Of a stretch of DNA of 9,080 bases, positions 1 through 5,660 are shown one piece after another. Under the pieces are notes generated by a model that worked only from the letters and a program-made list of their open reading frames with translations, searched no databases and was not told the DNA's origin. A program made the position numbers and the translations under genes. How positions within the stretch are numbered: the first letter of the stretch is position 1; the number at the start of each line of letters is the position of its first letter. The stretch comes from a bacterium (GTDB lineage: Bacteria; NPL-UPA2; JAUVJM01): the NCBI GenBank assembly GCA_030596585.1, contig JAUVJM010000048.1:1-9080 (forward strand). The letters are read 5' to 3'.

Positions 1-450
1 GGGTTTACTGTCAACGTTGGCACCGACGTCAGCAAGTATCGAAAAGCCGGCGGGCGTGGGCAGTCGTGTGGCTATGGCAGGTCTTTCGACATTCTGCAGA
101 GTGCCGAGTTGGATCTTCGCCATAGCCATTGCGGCACCGGTATTGCCTGCTGTGACCATGGCTTCTGCACGTTTCTGCTTAAGAAGCGCGACGGCAATCC
201 ACATTGAGGATGTCCGTTTTCTTCTTATTGCGGAGGAGGGGGATTCATCCATGGCGACGGTTTCAGCCGCGTGTTCAATTTTGAACGGCGGGACACTATC
301 CCCATGTTTTGACAACTCTTCCTTGATGGCGTCCTGGTGTCCGACGAGTATTATCTCGAGACTGTTGTCTCCCGCGGCTTCTACTGCTCCTGCGACGTTT
401 CTGGAGAGTGCGAATTCATCTCCGCCCATGCAGTCCAGCGCTATCCTCAT
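1..450 (-). CDS. plsX: Phosphate acyltransferase PlsX, N-terminal 150 residues (cut by window edge)
   Basis: PlsX makes acyl-phosphate from acyl-ACP for the first acylation step of phospholipid synthesis; it is a soluble, membrane-associated enzyme. Translating the minus strand from 450 gives an N terminus MRIALDCMGGDEF, which carries the MGGD signature of the family. Near residues 74-90 comes the family motif MDESPSSAIRRKRTSSM, followed by VTAGNTGAAMA at about residues 104-114. The usual protein is about 330-350 residues, so a little over half is missing beyond the left edge. The ATG overlaps the rpmF stop as ATGA, the classic rpmF-plsX coupling, and fabH often follows in this order. The family usually has DAMGGD; here a Cys replaces the Ala. 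The identification is secure and the start is well supported by the overlap. Confidence 0.96.
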   Translation of the reverse strand, partial: MRIALDCMGGDEFALSRNVAGAVEAAGDNSLEIILVGHQDAIKEELSKHGDSVPPFKIEHAAETVAMDESPSSAIRRKRTSSMWIAVALLKQKRAEAMVTAGNTGAAMAMAKIQLGTLQNVERPAIATRLPTPAGFSILADVGANVDSKP

Positions 451-644
451 TTCTTGCGTTCCTTGGATTCCTTAATCTCTATTACCCTGTTATTGTTGTA
501 GTAACCGCAGTGGGGACACACCTGATGCGGCGGTTTCGGTTGATTGCAGTGGGAACACGTTGAAAGAGCCGGTGGATTGAGACTCTTATGTGTCCTGCGT
601 TTGTCTCTTTTGGAGCGGGAAGTCTTTCTCTTTGGGACAGCCAT
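447..644 (-). CDS. rpmF: 50S ribosomal protein bL32
   Basis: bL32 is a small protein of the large ribosomal subunit. The 65-residue product starts MAVPKRKTSRSKRDKRR, the typical basic N terminus. It carries a zinc ribbon with Cys30-x2-Cys33 and Cys43-x2-Cys46, so it is the zinc-binding (C+) form. The start is backed by AAAGGAG about seven bases upstream. The stop overlaps the plsX start by four bases. It lies downstream of coaD but behind an intrinsic terminator, so it probably has its own promoter or is reached by read-through. No good promoter was seen in the 60 bases upstream. Confidence 0.97.
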   Translation of the reverse strand: MAVPKRKTSRSKRDKRRTHKSLNPPALSTCSHCNQPKPPHQVCPHCGYYNNNRVIEIKESKERKK

Positions 645-705
645 TTTTAGACTCCTTTCAGTATTACTCAGGTTGTTTAGGTTGAAGAACTGTTAGGCTG
701 AATGG

Positions 706-738
706 AAAAAAGAGGCTGCTGTGTGTTTGCTTCAGCCT
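706..738 (-). terminator. Intrinsic terminator at the 3' end of coaD
   Basis: On the minus strand AGGCTG (738-733) pairs with CAGCCT (718-713) around a 14-base loop, and CTTTTTT follows. The stem includes the last two bases of the coaD stop codon. A second AGGCTG (745-740) and a second CAGCCT (700-695) allow alternative pairings. Confidence 0.6.
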
Positions 739-1237
739 ACAGCCTATCCACCTGAGTAGTTATCAGTTTTTCTTCAAGTTTCTTTTTCACGAACGGGGGT
801 ACGAAACAACTGACGTCAGCCCCCAGCCTGACAATTTCCTTCAGGATATGGGAACTCATGTAGGAATGTTCCTCCTTCGGCATCATAAATATGGTTTCTA
901 TGTGTCCGTCGAGTTTACGGTTCGTGAGTGCCATCTGGAATTCATACTCGAAGTCAGACACAGCTCTGAGTCCTCTTAAAACAACAGCGGCCCCGCGGCT
1001 TCGCGCGTAATCAACGAGAAGTCCGTTGAATCCGTCTACCTCCACACCGGGCATATCTCTGACGACCTCCTTCAGAATTTCGATTCGCTCTTCGAGCGTG
1101 AAGAGGGGATTCTTGCTCCTGCTTTCGGCGACAGCGAGGATAAGGTTATCGAATATCTCTATTCCCCTCTTTGCCAGGTCCAGATGTCCGTAGGTTACAG
1201 GATCAAAAGTTCCTCCGTAAATAGCAGCTGCTTTCAT
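737..1237 (-). CDS. coaD: Phosphopantetheine adenylyltransferase
   Basis: CoaD transfers AMP from ATP to 4'-phosphopantetheine, the penultimate step of coenzyme A synthesis; it acts as a cytosolic hexamer. The 166-residue length is normal for the family. The nucleotidyltransferase motif GGTFDPVTYGH lies at residues 8-18, with the catalytic His at 18 (T/HxGH). The adenylate-binding region LRGLRAVSDFEYEFQMALTN is intact, and the SSHILKEI segment near residue 130 corresponds to the ISSTxIRE motif of the family. The ATG overlaps the rsmD stop as ATGA, giving the rsmD-coaD pair found in many bacteria. A hairpin terminator overlaps the stop codon. Confidence 0.97.
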   Translation of the reverse strand: MKAAAIYGGTFDPVTYGHLDLAKRGIEIFDNLILAVAESRSKNPLFTLEERIEILKEVVRDMPGVEVDGFNGLLVDYARSRGAAVVLRGLRAVSDFEYEFQMALTNRKLDGHIETIFMMPKEEHSYMSSHILKEIVRLGADVSCFVPPFVKKKLEEKLITTQVDRL

Positions 1238-1782
1238 CTCTCTACCCTCCCATAGAAAGAGACGATGCTCTCTCCGTACTTCTTCCTCCTTTTAAGGAGT
1301 AGTTTTCCCATAGCTTCAGGCAAAATTGTCTTAGCGTGATGTCTGGTAAAGACAATTCCTCCACTCCTGACGATATTGAGTTCATCCAACTGTTTCAGGG
1401 TTTCCTCTGCGAGATCCGTTCCGAACGGAGGGTCAACAAAGACCAAATCGAACCTTTCGCCCCGCTCTCCGAGCCGTTTCAGTCCCGTCCCGGCCGCGAG
1501 AGGATATACCGTGCCGCTCATACAGAGAGATGACAGGTTCTTTTTGATAAGCTTGACACATCCTCTGTTTTTATCAATAAAAAATGCTTCCTCTGCTCCA
1601 TGGCTCAACGCCTCTATTCCGAGACTTCCCGTCCCGGCAAAGAGGTCAAGAACCCTTTGCCCGCTGAGGTCGCCGAGAATACCGAAAACAGATTCCTTGA
1701 TTCTATCAGTGATAGCCCGGGTGGCTTTTCTGGAAGTGCCTCTGATTTTATGTCCTTTTGCCTGCCCTGCTATCACTCTCAT
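1234..1782 (-). CDS. rsmD: 16S rRNA (guanine(966)-N(2))-methyltransferase
   Basis: RsmD methylates G966 of 16S rRNA using S-adenosylmethionine. The 182-residue product has the usual N terminus MRVIAGQAKGHKIRG. The SAM-binding motif I, LDLFAGTGSLG, lies at residues 45-55, followed by an acidic residue (FFIDKN, about 68-72). The N-methyltransferase catalytic motif DPPF is at 117-120. Length matches the family. It is translationally coupled to coaD through a four-base overlap. Its ribosome-binding site is weak (GAGTGG). A possible promoter with TATAAT at 1877-1872 would give a leader of about 80 bases containing a 7-bp hairpin. Confidence 0.96.
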   Translation of the reverse strand: MRVIAGQAKGHKIRGTSRKATRAITDRIKESVFGILGDLSGQRVLDLFAGTGSLGIEALSHGAEEAFFIDKNRGCVKLIKKNLSSLCMSGTVYPLAAGTGLKRLGERGERFDLVFVDPPFGTDLAEETLKQLDELNIVRSGGIVFTRHHAKTILPEAMGKLLLKRRKKYGESIVSFYGRVER

Positions 1783-1815
1783 GATGCAGCCACTCAGAAT
1801 TTAGAATACAGACCC

Positions 1816-1833
1816 GACCACTCCGAAGTGGTC
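1816..1833. repeat. Perfect 7-bp inverted repeat in the rsmD leader
   Basis: GACCACT and AGTGGTC are separated by four bases (CCGA), 34 bases upstream of the rsmD start. No U-run follows on either strand, so it does not look like a terminator. It could be an operator or an RNA hairpin in the 5' leader; the sequence does not say which. Confidence 0.4.
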
Positions 1834-1871
1834 AGGAAAGAACGTGTCCATATATGATGATTTATAAGTTT

Positions 1872-1877
1872 ATTATA
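1872..1877 (-). promoter_or_regulatory. Possible -10 element for the rsmD-coaD transcript
   Basis: The minus strand reads TATAAT within an A/T-rich run, about 90 bases upstream of rsmD. The -35 region at the right spacing is a poor match to TTGACA, so the promoter rests on the -10 box alone. Confidence 0.35.
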
Positions 1878-1906
1878 TAAGAATTTCCTTTTTGCGCAGT
1901 TTTATT

Positions 1907-1960
1907 AGCGGGACGGGCATGCCTGACCCGTTAATTTAAACAGCACAACCTGCCCGCTTC
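1907..1960. repeat. Nested inverted repeat, possible remnant of an intergenic element
   Basis: An outer AGCGGG/CCCGCT pair encloses an inner ACGGG/CCCGT pair around a GCATGC core. With an AT-rich centre it can fold on either strand. It resembles the palindromic intergenic elements further right, but no family could be assigned. Confidence 0.35.
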
Positions 1961-1976
1961 ATATTTTTGTTTTATG

Positions 1977-2004
1977 CTGAATTCTGACTCCTGACTTCTG
2001 GATA
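1977..2004. repeat. Degenerate heptanucleotide tandem repeat (4 units)
   Basis: On the plus strand the consecutive units are CTGAATT, CTGACTC, CTGACTT and CTGGATA, all fitting CTGRMTN except for drift in the last unit. Short 7-base tandem repeats of this style occur between genes in several bacterial groups. No coding potential is visible here. Confidence 0.4.
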
Positions 2005-2164
2005 CTCGAGTAGTTACAATTGTATAACAGACTTCCCTGGGAAAGTCAAGACTGTCCTTGCGACCCCCCCGCAGAATTTTCCGGAAATTAGCCAAAAACC
2101 GATAATCACGGGCTGAAAATACCGCAGGGAGCAATCGGGATAGCGTATCGGTCAGGGTGTTGAA

Positions 2165-2269
2165 TGTCATTCCGCACTTGATGCGGAATCCAGGATTCCA
2201 GTACGATTGTGGTGTTTTCTGGATTCCCGTTGCAATTTACCCCGTACTTGATACGGGGCGGGAATGACA
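2165..2269. repeat. REP/MITE-like palindromic element (105 bp)
   Basis: The element has perfect 9-bp terminal inverted repeats, TGTCATTCC (2165-2173) and GGAATGACA (2261-2269). Inside are two hairpins with the same loop CTTGA: CCGCA/TGCGG at 2172-2186 and CCCCGTA/TACGGGG at 2240-2258. A further inverted pair, GGAATCCAG (2185-2193) and CTGGATTCC (2219-2227), spans the middle. This architecture matches the widespread non-coding repeats whose reading frames give peptides such as SWIPxxxxND. It encodes no protein of its own. Confidence 0.75.
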
Positions 2270-2335
2270 CGCATAAGAAGAAGAGGGTTTTGACCATATC
2301 CCGAAGAACAAAGACGGGATAAAGGAATATTAGTG

Positions 2336-2363
2336 CTTAGGCAAGTCCTAAGGGGCAGCCCCT
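2336..2363 (-). terminator. Two tandem hairpins ending the redox operon
   Basis: Reading the minus strand, AGGGG-CTG-CCCCT (2363-2351) overlaps the stop codon of the zinc-ribbon gene. CTTAGG-CAAGT-CCTAAG (positions 2336-2352, given on the plus strand) follows at once and shares two bases with the first. There is no strong U-tract, so this may be a weak terminator or a 3'-end stabiliser. Confidence 0.4.
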
Positions 2364-2568
2364 AAAAGCAGGTGGGGCAAGTTCCCGTAGGACAACTTGG
2401 TCCCGAAGAACCCGAACCGCCTTTTCCCACACTGAATGCTTCGAATGTCCTTTCAATATTTTTACTGCCGCACTTCTTACATTCAAACTCTGTTTTTTCA
2501 GAAGTCATTCCCACCAGCAGCTCAAACCTCTCGCTGCAATCCTTGCACATATAAGTGTAAATCGGCAT
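2362..2568 (-). CDS. FmdB-family zinc ribbon protein
   Basis: This is a 68-residue protein of the FmdB family, small zinc ribbons first named from a putative regulator of a formamidase operon; their molecular role is still unclear. The N terminus MPIYTYMCKDCSERFE is diagnostic, with Cys8-x2-Cys11 and Cys30-x2-Cys33 forming the metal site. The Gly/Ser-rich tail ends in a second Cys cluster, CPTGTCPTCF, which could bind metal or form disulfides. It is the last gene of the ArsR-ferredoxin-thioredoxin cassette, 47 bases after thioredoxin. GGAGGAGCAAAT precedes the ATG. A paralogue lies at 6697-6954. Confidence 0.88.
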   Translation of the reverse strand: MPIYTYMCKDCSERFELLVGMTSEKTEFECKKCGSKNIERTFEAFSVGKGGSGSSGPSCPTGTCPTCF

Positions 2569-2615
2569 AATTTGCTCCTCCTCTATTCTGTGTGAGACTC
2601 AATCATAGATTCAAG

Positions 2616-2936
2616 TTATTCAACATGTGGTGCTATCTTCTCTATTAACACATCTTTGGGAACAGCCCCTATTACACTGCCTGCCATCTGCCCGTCTTTG
2701 AATATGCCTATCGTAGGTATGCTCCTAATTTCGTATGTAGCAGATGTGTGGGGAGCTTCGTCTACATTGATCTTGCACACTTTCAATTTACCTTCATATT
2801 CTTTTGCTATTTGTTCAACAATTGGTGCAACCATATTACATGGCCCGCACCACGGTGCCCAAAAATCTACCAGTACAGGCATATCTGAATTGAGCACTTC
2901 TTCTTCAAAATTCTCATCATTCACTTTTATTTCCAT
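2616..2936 (-). CDS. trxA: Thioredoxin
   Basis: This 106-residue cytosolic disulfide reductase has the canonical active site WCGPC with Cys30 and Cys33, the preceding VDFWAPW strand, and the cis-proline loop SIPTIG near residue 74. The length is standard for a single-domain thioredoxin, with no signal peptide. AAGGAG stands seven bases before the ATG. It is third in the ArsR-led cassette, 22 bases after the ferredoxin. No thioredoxin reductase is in the window, so electrons could come from a reductase elsewhere or, speculatively, from ferredoxin. Gene-symbol use is by family; a genome may hold several paralogues. Confidence 0.95.
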   Translation of the reverse strand: MEIKVNDENFEEEVLNSDMPVLVDFWAPWCGPCNMVAPIVEQIAKEYEGKLKVCKINVDEAPHTSATYEIRSIPTIGIFKDGQMAGSVIGAVPKDVLIEKIAPHVE

Positions 2937-2958
2937 TGCGCACTCCTTCGTAGATTTT

Positions 2959-3306
2959 TTACTCTCTTTTCAATGTTTCAAGCTGTTGCAACGTTTTTTC
3001 AGCAACAGTCTTCTGAAATTTAAAGAAGTTCATGCTTCTCTTAAAACAGGCCTCCTTTTCTGTTTCATCATCGAAATGCTTCATATACCCATTCACTTTT
3101 TCCACATTTGCTTGTATTTCCCGCGGTATTCTCTCACTGTCATGTTTTACAGCCTTTTGAGGACACACCTCATGGCAACTGCCACAGCGGATACATTCAT
3201 CCATATTTATTTCTGCAATCTCATCGACCAATGAAATTGCATCTACCTGGCATTCCTCTACACATACGCTACAGCCTACACATTCATTCTTATCTACCCA
3301 TGGCAT
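2959..3306 (-). CDS. 2[4Fe-4S] ferredoxin with a C-terminal helical extension
   Basis: The 115-residue protein carries two complete [4Fe-4S] motifs: Cys9-x2-Cys12-x2-Cys15-x3-Cys19 and Cys38-x2-Cys41-x2-Cys44-x3-Cys48-Pro. The first cluster lacks the usual Pro after its fourth Cys (Gln20 instead). A 65-residue Lys/Glu-rich tail follows, probably helical, with one Cys in the stretch KEACFKRS; ordinary bacterial ferredoxins of this class are about 55-60 residues, so the tail is extra. A strong AAAGGAG lies before the ATG, inside the end of the ArsR gene. It sits between the repressor and thioredoxin, which suggests an electron-transfer role under the same control. The partner is unknown. Confidence 0.92.
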   Translation of the reverse strand: MPWVDKNECVGCSVCVEECQVDAISLVDEIAEINMDECIRCGSCHEVCPQKAVKHDSERIPREIQANVEKVNGYMKHFDDETEKEACFKRSMNFFKFQKTVAEKTLQQLETLKRE

Positions 3307-3313
3307 TTTATAA

Positions 3314-3583
3314 CTACTCCTTTCCTCTCAGTATTCTCACCAGATTTTTGATCAATTCCGGTTTTTGCAAGAAGTAGCATTTCATTTTTCCTTCCCTCTT
3401 GCAATTCACAATGCTGCTTGCTCTTAAAATGTAGAGGTGCTGAGAAATGTTCGGCTGCCTCACATTTAATAATTCCGTTATGTCATTTACGCATTTCTCC
3501 CCCTTGAGAAGATGCTCAACAATCATGAGGCGCGTGGGATGCCCCAGTGCTTTTAAAAGTTCTGTAATCTCTTCAGTCTTCAT
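3314..3583 (-). CDS. ArsR-family winged-helix repressor
   Basis: This 89-residue protein has the ArsR/SmtB layout: KALGHPTRLMIVEHLL at residues 11-26, the recognition helix region ELLNVRQPNISQHLYIL at 37-53, then a wing (CKREGKMKCYFL, 61-72). Such repressors release DNA when metal, persulfide or another ligand binds. The arsenic-type ELCVCDL motif is not intact; the site reads GEKCVNDI, with a single Cys31, and two more Cys lie at 61 and 69. A thiol-based or redox-sensing mechanism is therefore possible but unproven. It leads the ferredoxin-thioredoxin-FmdB operon. A strong promoter and a palindromic operator lie directly upstream, which points to autoregulation. Confidence 0.93.
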   Translation of the reverse strand: MKTEEITELLKALGHPTRLMIVEHLLKGEKCVNDITELLNVRQPNISQHLYILRASSIVNCKREGKMKCYFLQKPELIKNLVRILRGKE

Positions 3584-3596
3584 CCAATTCTCTTAT

Positions 3597-3616
3597 TCTA
3601 ATATCAGGATATCAGA
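3597..3616 (-). promoter_or_regulatory. Palindromic operator overlapping the ArsR-operon -10 box
   Basis: The minus strand reads TCTGATATC-CT-GATATTAGA, a 9-2-9 inverted repeat in which eight of nine pairs match. It covers the -10 hexamer and the expected start of transcription, the normal place for an ArsR-family repressor to block RNA polymerase. Binding by the adjacent ArsR protein is inferred. Confidence 0.6.
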
Positions 3617-3634
3617 TCAAACGAAACCTGTCAA
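3606..3634 (-). promoter_or_regulatory. Sigma-70-type promoter of the ArsR-ferredoxin-thioredoxin operon
   Basis: On the minus strand TTGACA (3634-3629) is followed after exactly 17 bases by TATCCT (3611-3606). The -35 is a perfect consensus and the spacing is optimal. The predicted start is about 15 bases before the ArsR ATG. A palindrome, CTTTCGAAAG (3644-3653), lies nine bases upstream of the -35. Confidence 0.75.
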
Positions 3635-3659
3635 GATTTTTGGCTTTCGAAAGAATACT

Positions 3660-4304
3660 TTAGGCTGGCTTTTTTGGAATAGCTTTTATTACCACAAAAC
3701 TGCCTTCACCAAATCCATCTTTCCAATCTTGGACAGAATTGGCATCTTTGAGGGAATTTCCCAAAATTGTCTGAACAGTTTCTATTCCAGTAAAATTTGT
3801 CTTCTTAAGACTATTAATTATTTCTAAAGTAGAGTAAAATGTTGCTCCTCCGTAAAATTTGCTTTTTGCCTTTTCTTTCAAATATAGCTTTCCTAAGGAA
3901 CTGTCCTTATCAACGAACCCAATAATGAAAAAACCATCCGGCTTTAATATTCTATGCACTTCGTGAAAAGATTTCTCTATGTCATCTAAGAAACAGATTG
4001 TGGTTACCATTAGAGCAAAATCAAAACTCTCATTAATAATAGATAGATTTTCTGCAACACCATTTATTACCTTCATCCCTCTGGACACTGCCAGCTCCTG
4101 CATTTTCAAGGAGGGTTCAATGCCGATTTCTATCCCTAATGGGATGGCAAACTTCCCACTGCCCGAGCCGATCTCAATTCCTTTCCTGCCAAAGGGAATG
4201 AAATGTTTTACTGCCTCAAGCTCAGAGAGATAAGTAAATTGATTGTCTTCAAACCATTTCTCGTAAAGGCTATAGTAATTATTGAAAGGAGCTGTCCTCG
4301 CCAC
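3660..4304 (-). CDS. Class I SAM-dependent methyltransferase (Methyltransf_11 type)
   Basis: The 214-residue protein has the Rossmann-type methyltransferase core. Motif I GIEIGSGSGKFA is at residues 42-53, the acidic ribose-binding segment GIEPS at 61-65, NGVAENLSI at about 81-89, and the strand-helix EVHRILKPDGFFIIGFVD at about 115-132. The substrate cannot be read from sequence; the core is typical of small-molecule or quinone/lipid methyltransferases. The start is GTG at 4304, with AAGGA about ten bases upstream; no ATG is better placed. It is the last gene of the run from mrp, 17 bases after the tRNA-binding-domain gene. The 4.3-3.6 kb stretch looks more AT-rich than the flanks. Confidence 0.87.
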   Translation of the reverse strand: MARTAPFNNYYSLYEKWFEDNQFTYLSELEAVKHFIPFGRKGIEIGSGSGKFAIPLGIEIGIEPSLKMQELAVSRGMKVINGVAENLSIINESFDFALMVTTICFLDDIEKSFHEVHRILKPDGFFIIGFVDKDSSLGKLYLKEKAKSKFYGGATFYSTLEIINSLKKTNFTGIETVQTILGNSLKDANSVQDWKDGFGEGSFVVIKAIPKKPA

Positions 4305-4321
4305 TTGAATATTATCCTTCC

Positions 4322-4642
4322 TTATTGTATTATGCTTCCAGGAGAAACTTCCTTATCAGGATGTAATAGAATTGGTTTTTCTCCTTCTACAACAGCTAAT
4401 AACATACCCTGGCTTTCAACACCCCTTATTTTTCTCATCTCAAGATTTACCAAAACAGGTATCTGCTTATTTACTAATTCCTCAGGTTTGTAATACTGGG
4501 CAATTCCTGCTACCAGCTGCCTTTTTGTTTCTCCAATGTCAACCTCAAGTTTAAGGAGGTTATCTGCACCTTCTATTCTTTCGGCTGAGGTAATCTTTCC
4601 AACTCTAATTTCCAATTTTTTGAAATCATCAAATGTAATCAT
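4322..4642 (-). CDS. Stand-alone tRNA-binding domain (MetRS C-terminal / CsaA type)
   Basis: The 106-residue protein is a single OB-fold tRNA-binding domain of the kind found at the C terminus of methionyl-tRNA synthetase, and alone in CsaA and Arc1p/EMAPII relatives. Diagnostic segments are FKKLEIRVGKI near the start, ADNLLKLEVDIG, VAGIAQYYKPEELVNKQIPVLVNL, and the C-terminal SQGMLLA. It lacks the synthetase catalytic domain entirely, and the ATG is clean with AAGGGGA eight bases upstream, so it is a real free-standing gene and not a fragment. It could bind tRNA in trans for MetRS or for the neighbouring TrmO-like enzyme 12 bases away. Automatic pipelines often name it metG beta subunit. Confidence 0.9.
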   Translation of the reverse strand: MITFDDFKKLEIRVGKITSAERIEGADNLLKLEVDIGETKRQLVAGIAQYYKPEELVNKQIPVLVNLEMRKIRGVESQGMLLAVVEGEKPILLHPDKEVSPGSIIQ

Positions 4643-4654
4643 TTACATTTCCCC

Positions 4655-5200
4655 TTAGGATGACTCTTTGTCGTACTTCTTGTGCCAGCATAACTTGATG
4701 TCTAATACCGGAGTTCCGTTGATTGCATCCAGACCTTCCACATGTAATGTCGTTCTCTCAATTTTAATCAGCTTCACATCTTGGATACCTATCCCGGACA
4801 GTCTATCAGGCGTACGTGAAGCAAAAATTCCTACCTTTTTATTATCAAGCCCACGTTTGAAAATGGATTTAACAGAACGCGATTTATGTAGGTGATATAC
4901 AATGGTGAGGAATTTTTCATCTTCCAGCCTGTACATAAATCGTTCCTGCGAATCGAAGAGTTCGACTTTTGAAATCTTTCCCTCACCACGAACGGCAAAC
5001 TTTGAATTGTCTCTCTGTAAATTGTTGTTTACAAACCCGATTGGATAAATCTCTATCGGGCGGGCGTTACCAAAAAGGCACCTTCTGCATATATTTTTGC
5101 CATCGACAGTAAATAGATGCCCAGATACACAATCGCGGCTATTCCCACATTCTGTACACAGGTTACTATGTTTACTCATGCAAATTTCCAATAACTTCAT
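4655..5200 (-). CDS. TrmO-like (TsaA/UPF0066) SAM methyltransferase with N-terminal zinc ribbon
   Basis: TrmO N6-methylates the t6A37 base of some tRNAs. The C-terminal two thirds of this 181-residue protein match the family: KKVGIFASRTPDR at 121-133, GIGIQDVKLIKIE at 136-148 and GLDAINGTPVLDIK at 156-169. The family motif RPNPIG is altered here to RLSGIG (133-138), so substrate or activity may differ. The first 45 residues carry CTECGNSRDC (Cys15, 18, 24) and ICRRC (Cys38, 41), a probable zinc ribbon that E. coli TrmO lacks. The start at 5200 follows an in-frame stop four codons earlier; Met8 is an alternative with GGA upstream. It lies 37 bases after the PNPOx-like gene. Confidence 0.82.
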   Translation of the reverse strand: MKLLEICMSKHSNLCTECGNSRDCVSGHLFTVDGKNICRRCLFGNARPIEIYPIGFVNNNLQRDNSKFAVRGEGKISKVELFDSQERFMYRLEDEKFLTIVYHLHKSRSVKSIFKRGLDNKKVGIFASRTPDRLSGIGIQDVKLIKIERTTLHVEGLDAINGTPVLDIKLCWHKKYDKESS

Positions 5201-5237
5201 ATCTCGGCTTCACACCGGATTTTGTCATTTCATTTCC

Positions 5238-5636
5238 TCATAACTTCTTGCCTGCATCCGGACCGGACCCTATGGTATAAATCTCCTCCACTCTGATTTC
5301 AACGATTCCTCTGGGAGTCTGCCCTGGCTTTTTCGAGTGCATAAATTCTTTCCCCTTGTCGTAAATTGCCCCTTCCGAATGATATGCTGCTGTTCCCTTG
5401 ATTTTGTAAGCTTTTCCGGAATCCATATTCCAAAAGGATACGCAAACCTTTCTGTTTTCCTGAATATTTTGTTTTGTTTGCTTCATAAAATTGTCTAGTA
5501 ACAAAATTGTCTCATCATTGACAATTGTCTTCCAATAAATCGGGACAACATTTGGATCCCCTTCTTTATCCGCCGTTGCAAAAGCAATAATGGTCTCCTC
5601 ATTGAACAGCTTCTTTACTTCATCCGGAATTTTCAT
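5238..5636 (-). CDS. Pyridoxamine 5'-phosphate oxidase-like flavin split-barrel protein
   Basis: The 132-residue protein has the FMN-binding split-barrel pattern: an N-terminal IIAFATADKEGDPNVVPIYW segment at about 16-35, a central LLLDNFMKQTKQNIQENRKVCVSFW region at about 45-69, and the strand AYKIKGTAAYH at about 76-86. Family members include pyridoxamine phosphate oxidases, FMN-binding proteins and F420- or heme-binding relatives; this short form is not a proven PdxH. GGAGA lies nine bases before the ATG. It follows mrp in the same direction, but a 90-bp structured repeat occupies the 124-base gap, so the two may not be tightly co-expressed. Confidence 0.85.
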   Translation of the reverse strand: MKIPDEVKKLFNEETIIAFATADKEGDPNVVPIYWKTIVNDETILLLDNFMKQTKQNIQENRKVCVSFWNMDSGKAYKIKGTAAYHSEGAIYDKGKEFMHSKKPGQTPRGIVEIRVEEIYTIGSGPDAGKKL

Positions 5637-5660
5637 TTCGACAATCTCCTTTTGTAACCC

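Larger units (their letters stand above)
1783..2361. other. Gene-free intergenic region of about 580 bp
   Basis: This gap between the FmdB gene and rsmD holds the possible rsmD promoter and leader hairpin, a nested inverted repeat, a heptanucleotide repeat, a C7 homopolymer at 2064-2070, the REP-like palindrome and two hairpins at its right end. Reading frames here lack ribosome-binding sites and recognisable domains and run across the repeats. No RNA gene was recognised. Confidence 0.6.

Noticed and set aside
17..475. Plus-strand 152-codon frame
   Set aside because: It lies opposite plsX, whose translation matches the family throughout; the plus frame has no family features.
1931..2170. Minus-strand reading frame of 79 codons in the rsmD upstream gap
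   Set aside because: Its ATG lies inside the terminal repeat of the REP-like element, there is no ribosome-binding site, and the translation passes through the heptanucleotide and inverted repeats without any recognisable domain.
2106..2297. Minus-strand 63-codon frame giving SWIPHQVRND
   Set aside because: This peptide signature is the usual by-product of translating REP-like palindromes; it is not a gene.
2656..3234. Plus-strand 192-codon frame with hydrophobic stretches
   Set aside because: It is antisense to thioredoxin and ferredoxin, both certain; the hydrophobic look comes from the complement of their codons.
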